13,146 nt of DNA, taken from Anaeromyces robustus (lineage: Eukaryota; Neocallimastigomycota; Neocallimastigomycetes; Neocallimastigales; Neocallimastigaceae). The position numbers and the translations under genes were made by a program. A model generated the notes under the pieces. The model worked only from the letters and a program-made list of their open reading frames with translations, was not told the DNA's origin and searched no databases. The DNA is taken from the NCBI GenBank assembly GCA_002104895.1, contig MCFG01000720.1:1-13146 (forward strand). Direction: 5' to 3'. Below, one piece after another: positions 8,614 to 13,146 of this stretch (position 1 is its first letter; each line of letters opens with the position of its first letter).

Positions 8614-8614
<1 letters not shown>

Positions 8615-8871
8615 TTAAAAAAAAGTTAAAAGAAAAATATATATTGATATAATAATTACTTGCTTAACGAATAAAAAAAAATATACTTAAAATATATGCT
8701 TTTTTTTTTTTTTTTTTTTTATGATATTAAATAAAATTTATGAAAAGAAAAAAAAATCTTTTTTTTTTTTTTTTTTTTTTTGAAATTGTAATTATATTAT
8801 ATATGTAATATAAATCTATATTCTATTTTTATATAAATATATATATAAATCTATAGGTAGTTAATTTTTTT

Positions 8872-8940
8872 ATTTCTTCTTTCTTCTTTCTTCTTTTCTT
8901 TTCTTTTTCTTTTTCTTTATTTTTATCATTTTCTTCTTCT
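8872..8940. repeat. Polypyrimidine CTT/TTC tract
   Basis: A stretch of CTT, TTTC and TTTTC units, almost purely C and T on the plus strand, 3' of the Unc13-like gene. On the minus strand it is GAA/AAAG-rich. Such tracts can form triplex DNA, but no function is evident here. Confidence 0.6.
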
Positions 8941-9340
8941 GGTTCATTCTTCATTATCATCATAATTTTGCTTCTTTTAATTATTTTTCAATTTCTTCTT
9001 CTATTTCTTTTAATATATATATATATTCTCTTTTTATTCCTTTATAATTTATTATTACTTGATTTTTAATTAATTTTTATATGATTATTTTGTTTAATTA
9101 TATTTTTATTTGTTTATTTTTATTTGTATTTGTATTTTTAGTTTTTGTTTTGTTTTGTTTTCTTTGGTTTGATTTTTTTTTTATTGTTATTTTATTTTTT
9201 TTATTTTTTAATTTTTTTTTTTTTTAATTTTTATTTATATATTTATTTTTTTTACTTTACTTATTTATATTAATATATATAATAATTATTTTTATTATTA
9301 TTATTTTTTTTTTAATAAAAAAAAAAAAAAAAAAATTAAT

Positions 9341-12300
9341 TTAATCACTTTTATTGAAATTTTCAATTTCTGTATTTACAAATTTATTAGCCTTATCACG
9401 TAAAAGTTTAGAATCTTCGGTTTGACCGTGTATTCTTAAAAGTCTTAAAAGATATATTTTTTGAGTTTTTTCATAATTTTCAATTAATTCACTTATTTTA
9501 AGTTGATAATCACGAATAATTAATTTTATTTCATCATATAATGGATATTCTGATAATTTAGATTTTGGTATACCAAGTTCATCACCATCGGAATGGAAGA
9601 AATTAAATAATATATCTAATGCAAATTCTATAATACTTATTTGACGAACATTTAATAATTTTCTATCACGATCAATGGCACCATAAAGTTGTGGAATCAT
9701 TATATTTTCAAGCATAGATAATATTTCATACCATGTTTCTAAAATAACTTTTTGAGCCATTTTACCACTTAAATTATTACATAATGTTTCTAAATTCTTA
9801 TTCAAATAATCGGTTATTGGTTGTAATTCTTTATCCATTTCATCTTGTGGTATACTTTTATTAGCAACTTTACCAGATACTGTTAATACAACAAAAGATG
9901 ATGCATAAGCATTAACAAATTGATGTGAATTTTGTGTATCATTAGTTCTAATAATCTTAGTGAAAACATCTTTAATATATGGTGTAATACGTGATACTAA
10001 TTCTCTTATGAAATCATTGGAAGTACGCATTAATCTTTGTTTAGATTTCTTAAAGAAGAAGGATAAGTTTTCACCTTCACCTTCCATAGTAATACGTATT
10101 AAAAGACGACCTTGTGGTTCTAATTTTACAACAAGTTCATGAGTTTGATGATCACACCATTTAGAATGGAAACGAATAACTTTCTTACCAATAATGGCAT
10201 CTGAAGTAAGGAAGGAAGTTTTATTATAAATACAAACTTCTAAAGTTTTAGTTGGTACAATAGAGACTTGGAAGGATTCATCCCATCTTGGATTTACATT
10301 ATCATTAATAATAGAAGTCTTAATTAATTCATTATTATTCTTTTTATTATTGTTTTTATTATCATCTGGAACACGAATAATAACATATGGATTAGAAAGA
10401 CCATTCTTATTATATGGTTTAAGATTTTCGGCATAAAGTATTTCAATACAGAAAGTACCAGTAATTTCTTCTGTAGTGAAAAGACGACTACTTGTATCAA
10501 TGGTATCATTTTCGTCTCCCATAACATTTAATTCCTTTATTTGATTGAAAAGTTCATTTAATTGTTCAATAGCTTTTTCAATATTACTTAATTTAATACA
10601 TGATTTATCCGCAATATCAATTGGACGTTTTAAAGCTACAAGTCCTTCTTCCTTTTTCATTTCATTCTTTTGCATAGCTTCACAATATTGTTCAATGGCT
10701 TTTGTTACAATTCTAGCAAAAGTAGTTAAAAATTCTGTATATTGTTCAGTATCACTCCATTCTAATCCTTTAATTAAATCTAATTCTTCAAACATAATTT
10801 CAAAGAGATCAATAACAGAGGTAGAGAATGGTTGAGTTTCTGAAGTTTTTTCTAAAGTATCTGTAGCAATGGCAGTTTTTACCCATTCTAAAGTACGATC
10901 TTGTTGTACCTTTAACCATGAAATAACAAAATCATTAAACCATTTTTCAACATTAAAACCACTACCCATAGAAATACGTTTCAAACTTGGAACAAGAGTA
11001 GCATATTGACGATCCATTAAACGTACACGACGATAAAGTTCAAAAGTAGCCTTACTTGATTCAAGAGCTTCTGGACTTGCTAAACGTTCAGAATTATTTT
11101 CTAATTCCTTAATAAAGTTTCTTAAATAAATTTGTGATGACATACGTACCATATTAATTTCCTTTTTGAAAACATCTTGATAATATTTCAAATCATCTTC
11201 AATATCTTCAACAATTAAATCAGCTAATTTAGCTAAACCAATTAAAATATCTTCAGTATTTTCAACAAATGGTGAACTTAAACCTAAAAGTTTTGTATAA
11301 CGATTTTCTACATGTTTTGTCATTTGGTTTCTAATTTCTTCACGGAAACTAATTGGTAAATCTGGATGATTATCACGATAAAGTTTACTCTTGAAAATAA
11401 TTCTCCAAAGATATATCGCACTAGCTAATACACCTTCTGGTTCACATTTAGGGAAGTATTCACGATAATGGCAAACCTGTCTAGAGTGATAAGTAACCAT
11501 TTGTTCTAATAAATCAATTAAATGAGGTTGTTCATAAGATGGTAACCAACCATCAATCTTCATGTAATCATAAAGAACATCAAAAGTAGAAACTACAACA
11601 TGAATTGGAATTCTATTATTAACATACATATTGAAACTTTCTTCCAAATAACTAATAACAAGGAATGAATCACCTAATACCCATTGTTTACTAAATACCT
11701 TCAATAAAATTTTGGCTTCATCACTTAAAATTTCTGAAGTTGTTGAACTAGAATTAATTTTTTCTTCATGAATATAAATTAAATCATGATCTAAACAAGA
11801 TTTTAATAAAATCTTGAATAAATGTTTAAAGGATACTTTACAATTAATAAGTTGAGCTTGTAATAATTCATAATCAGATACATCATCTAAAGCATCCTTA
11901 TTCAAAGATTTTTCTTCTTGTATATCAGAAGCATCACCTACACCAGCTTCAATTAAAACTCTACCACCAGCATATTTATCCTTTTTATCTTTTCTTTTTT
12001 CTAAATCATACCATTGTGAAATATAACCAACTCTTGCAGATTGATTAATTAAATCACTAATATTAAGCTTAATATGACCTAAAAATTCATCACCATGATC
12101 TTTCTTCCAAATCTTTTTCTTTTCTTTATCCTTTTTATCCCAAACAGCTATATTAATACTTTCAGTTAAATTCTTTGCTTTAACTTCTAAATGTTGATTC
12201 CAATATGGATCAAGGGTATTTTCACATTTCTCAGTATGGAAAGTATCACCATCAAAACGAACTTCACAATATGGATTACGTGATTTACCATCTTTAGTTG

Positions 12301-12907
12301 GAATTAAATTTTGAGCTTGAATAACTTTAACAATAATAGAAATTTCTACGGTACCATCTTCTGGATTTTTATTATTATTATTGACATTATTATTAACATT
12401 ATTATTATTATTATTATTATTTTTTAATTTCTTTTTTTCTTGTTCATCTATCCATTCTTGTGAAAAACGATAATCTACTAATTGGGCCATAACATCAATA
12501 AATGGTCTTTTATCTGTTTTTTCTTCCCATGTATAATAACCTTCAGCAGAAATGAAATCATCCTTGGTTGGATCTTCATAATTTCTAGTAGTAAGATATT
12601 CTATGAAATTATCTCTATAATCTGGTGAAATATTAAGAGTATCAACATCTTGTTCATTTTCTGTAATATCAGCAATATCACTTGGTAAGAAAGATTTTAA
12701 TAAACCGCTTTTACCACTAAATGTAGAAATATTTCCAAATGAAGTATTAGCTGGATCATCTTGGGATAAACCAGTATATACTATTTCAGTGTCATTATCA
12801 GTAATAACGGTTGCAGATAATGGAGAAGATGGTTGAGAAAAGACAGGAACAGGTGAATTTCTTCCATCTCTGCTTCTTTTCTTAATAAATTTAGTATCTA
12901 ATGGCAT
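9341..12907 (-). CDS. Unc13/Munc13-like C2-MUN-C2-MHD2 protein
   Basis: An intact, intronless 1188-residue protein of the Unc13 class, similar in length to fission yeast Ync13 (about 1240 residues by memory). The family primes SNARE assembly for vesicle exocytosis; in fission yeast it acts at the plasma membrane during division. Domains: a Ser/Asp-rich N-terminus (1-150), an Asn tract (163-179), a first C2 domain (about 186-330, core NPYCEVRFDG and DPYWNQHLEV), a helical MUN region with MHD1 (about 345-790), a second C2 domain (about 812-940, core NPYVIIRV and NPRWDESFQV), and an MHD2-like helical end (about 960-1165). There is no C1 domain. The first C2 keeps D206, D257 and D273 but has N211 where Asp is usual; the second has N833, N839 and N895 at typical calcium-ligand sites, so calcium binding is probably weak or absent. 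ATG at 12907 is the first start after an in-frame TGA about 20 bases upstream. The family call is firm; the cellular role is inferred. Confidence 0.85.
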   Translation of the reverse strand: MPLDTKFIKKRSRDGRNSPVPVFSQPSSPLSATVITDNDTEIVYTGLSQDDPANTSFGNISTFSGKSGLLKSFLPSDIADITENEQDVDTLNISPDYRDNFIEYLTTRNYEDPTKDDFISAEGYYTWEEKTDKRPFIDVMAQLVDYRFSQEWIDEQEKKKLKNNNNNNNNVNNNVNNNNKNPEDGTVEISIIVKVIQAQNLIPTKDGKSRNPYCEVRFDGDTFHTEKCENTLDPYWNQHLEVKAKNLTESINIAVWDKKDKEKKKIWKKDHGDEFLGHIKLNISDLINQSARVGYISQWYDLEKRKDKKDKYAGGRVLIEAGVGDASDIQEEKSLNKDALDDVSDYELLQAQLINCKVSFKHLFKILLKSCLDHDLIYIHEEKINSSSTTSEILSDEAKILLKVFSKQWVLGDSFLVISYLEESFNMYVNNRIPIHVVVSTFDVLYDYMKIDGWLPSYEQPHLIDLLEQMVTYHSRQVCHYREYFPKCEPEGVLASAIYLWRIIFKSKLYRDNHPDLPISFREEIRNQMTKHVENRYTKLLGLSSPFVENTEDILIGLAKLADLIVEDIEDDLKYYQDVFKKEINMVRMSSQIYLRNFIKELENNSERLASPEALESSKATFELYRRVRLMDRQYATLVPSLKRISMGSGFNVEKWFNDFVISWLKVQQDRTLEWVKTAIATDTLEKTSETQPFSTSVIDLFEIMFEELDLIKGLEWSDTEQYTEFLTTFARIVTKAIEQYCEAMQKNEMKKEEGLVALKRPIDIADKSCIKLSNIEKAIEQLNELFNQIKELNVMGDENDTIDTSSRLFTTEEITGTFCIEILYAENLKPYNKNGLSNPYVIIRVPDDNKNNNKKNNNELIKTSIINDNVNPRWDESFQVSIVPTKTLEVCIYNKTSFLTSDAIIGKKVIRFHSKWCDHQTHELVVKLEPQGRLLIRITMEGEGENLSFFFKKSKQRLMRTSNDFIRELVSRITPYIKDVFTKIIRTNDTQNSHQFVNAYASSFVVLTVSGKVANKSIPQDEMDKELQPITDYLNKNLETLCNNLSGKMAQKVILETWYEILSMLENIMIPQLYGAIDRDRKLLNVRQISIIEFALDILFNFFHSDGDELGIPKSKLSEYPLYDEIKLIIRDYQLKISELIENYEKTQKIYLLRLLRIHGQTEDSKLLRDKANKFVNTEIENFNKSD
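12369..12422 (-). repeat. Asn-coding ATT/AAT repeat inside the Unc13-like gene
   Basis: A TTATTA-type run on the plus strand codes for NNNNNNNN-V-NNN-V-NNNN (residues 163-179), just before the first C2 domain. It keeps the reading frame, as expected for a triplet repeat under coding constraint, and is probably a disordered, length-variable linker. Confidence 0.85.
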
Positions 12908-13012
12908 AACAGGTTTAGGTGTCTTTCATCTATTATAATATTATCATTATTACCAACATTACCTATATTATTATAAATATTATATATTAAATTATATTAA
13001 TATTATTAATAT
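12908..13012 (-). promoter_or_regulatory. 5' flank of the Unc13-like gene, with a tiny upstream ORF
   Basis: Directly upstream of ATG 12907, on the minus strand, lies ATGAAAGACACCTAA (a five-codon frame, MKDT plus stop), out of frame with the main start. In the main frame, KTPKPV precedes the ATG, after a TGA. The sequence just upstream (GGTAATGTTGGTAATAATG) is less AT-pure than the usual intergenic DNA, so a further 5' exon is possible. No clear TATA element can be chosen. Confidence 0.3.
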
Positions 13013-13146
13013 TATCAATAATTATTATTATATATTATTATCAATTATTATCAATATTATTCAATATTATCAATATTATTATCAATATTATCAATATTAT
13101 TCAATATTATCAAATATTATCAAATATCATATTAATCAATATTATC
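13013..13146. repeat. CAATATTAT-type tandem repeat at the window edge
   Basis: Repeats of CAATATTAT with 9, 12 and 15 base spacing (TATCAATATTATTCAATATTATCAAA and similar) run to the window end. On the minus strand the unit is GATAATATT, which could read as Asp-Asn-Ile or as simple noncoding repeat. The array continues beyond the window. Confidence 0.7.

Larger units (their letters stand above)
7400..9340. other. Convergent intergenic region with plus-strand T bias
   Basis: This lies between the stop codons of the CBM18 gene (plus) and the Unc13-like gene (minus), so it holds only 3' flanks. From about 7560 on, the plus strand is strongly T-rich, with uninterrupted T runs at 8079-8103 (25), 8252-8269 (18), 8576-8613 (38), 8700-8720 (21) and 8759-8781 (23). 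No gene with ordinary composition is visible. A minus-strand frame of about 50 codons beginning at 8963 gives only Lys/Glu/Arg-rich sequence from the pyrimidine tract, and I do not call it a gene. Confidence 0.7.

Noticed and set aside
8806-8963. About 50-codon minus-strand frame rich in Lys, Glu and Arg
   Set aside because: Its composition follows from the CTT/TTTC pyrimidine tract on the plus strand; it has no conserved-looking segment.
6530-9340. Idea that the CBM18 gene and the Unc13-like gene form a functional pair
   Set aside because: They converge, lie about 1.9 kb apart, and their likely roles (wall-bound secreted protein, vesicle priming factor) are connected only in the general sense of secretion.
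9960-10835. Short open frames on both strands inside the Unc13-like gene (9960-10142 plus, 10324-10527 minus, 10545-10835 plus)
   Set aside because: All overlap an intact 1188-codon gene with recognisable domains; they are frame shadows.
1-13146. tRNA, rRNA, CRISPR array, transposase or reverse transcriptase
   Set aside because: I looked for GC-richer cloverleaf-like segments, regularly spaced identical repeats with unique spacers, and catalytic motifs of mobile elements on both strands and saw none; the repeats present are simple A/T repeats or protein-coding ankyrin units.

Overview
The window reads as nuclear DNA of a flagellated, AT-extreme fungus, most likely an anaerobic gut fungus (Neocallimastigomycota). 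The grounds are intergenic DNA made almost entirely of A/T with long oligo(dT) tracts and TAA/AAAT microsatellites, Asn- and Lys-rich proteins, a degenerate ankyrin gene of the N/K/I-rich style common in that group, a hevein-type chitin-binding module (CBM18) on a secreted protein, and an Unc13/Munc13-like protein without a C1 domain. Dictyostelium has a similar base composition, but the CBM18 module and ankyrin style fit it less well. This assignment is inference from style, not from a marker gene.

Layout, left to right. 1-400: TAA-type microsatellite. 400-1680: AT-rich DNA with small exon-like scraps and one decayed reading frame (1168-1527) weakly resembling a Tctex-type dynein light chain. 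1685-3987 (minus): an ankyrin-repeat gene with an intact N-terminus, broken into about ten reading-frame pieces, mostly at A/T homopolymers. 3988-6529: gene-free AT-rich DNA with an imperfect hairpin and an AAAT microsatellite. 6530-7399 (plus): an intact secreted protein combining a histidine-phosphatase-like domain, a very lysine-rich linker and a C-terminal CBM18 module. 7400-9340: a gene-free convergent intergenic region with strong T bias on the plus strand. 9341-12907 (minus): an intact 1188-residue C2-MUN-C2-MHD2 protein of the Unc13/Ync13 class, a likely exocytosis factor. 12908-13146: its upstream region, including a tandem CAATATTAT-type repeat.

The two intact genes converge but show no direct pathway link. 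One product is secreted and probably wall-bound; the other probably acts in secretory vesicle docking or fusion. I see no tRNA or rRNA gene, CRISPR array, recognisable transposase, or gene cluster that amounts to a new system. The strongest points for follow-up are the loss of the second catalytic histidine in the CBM18 phosphatase-like protein, its lysine-dyad linker, the loss of C2 calcium ligands in the Unc13-like protein, and the homopolymer-linked frame breaks in the ankyrin locus.
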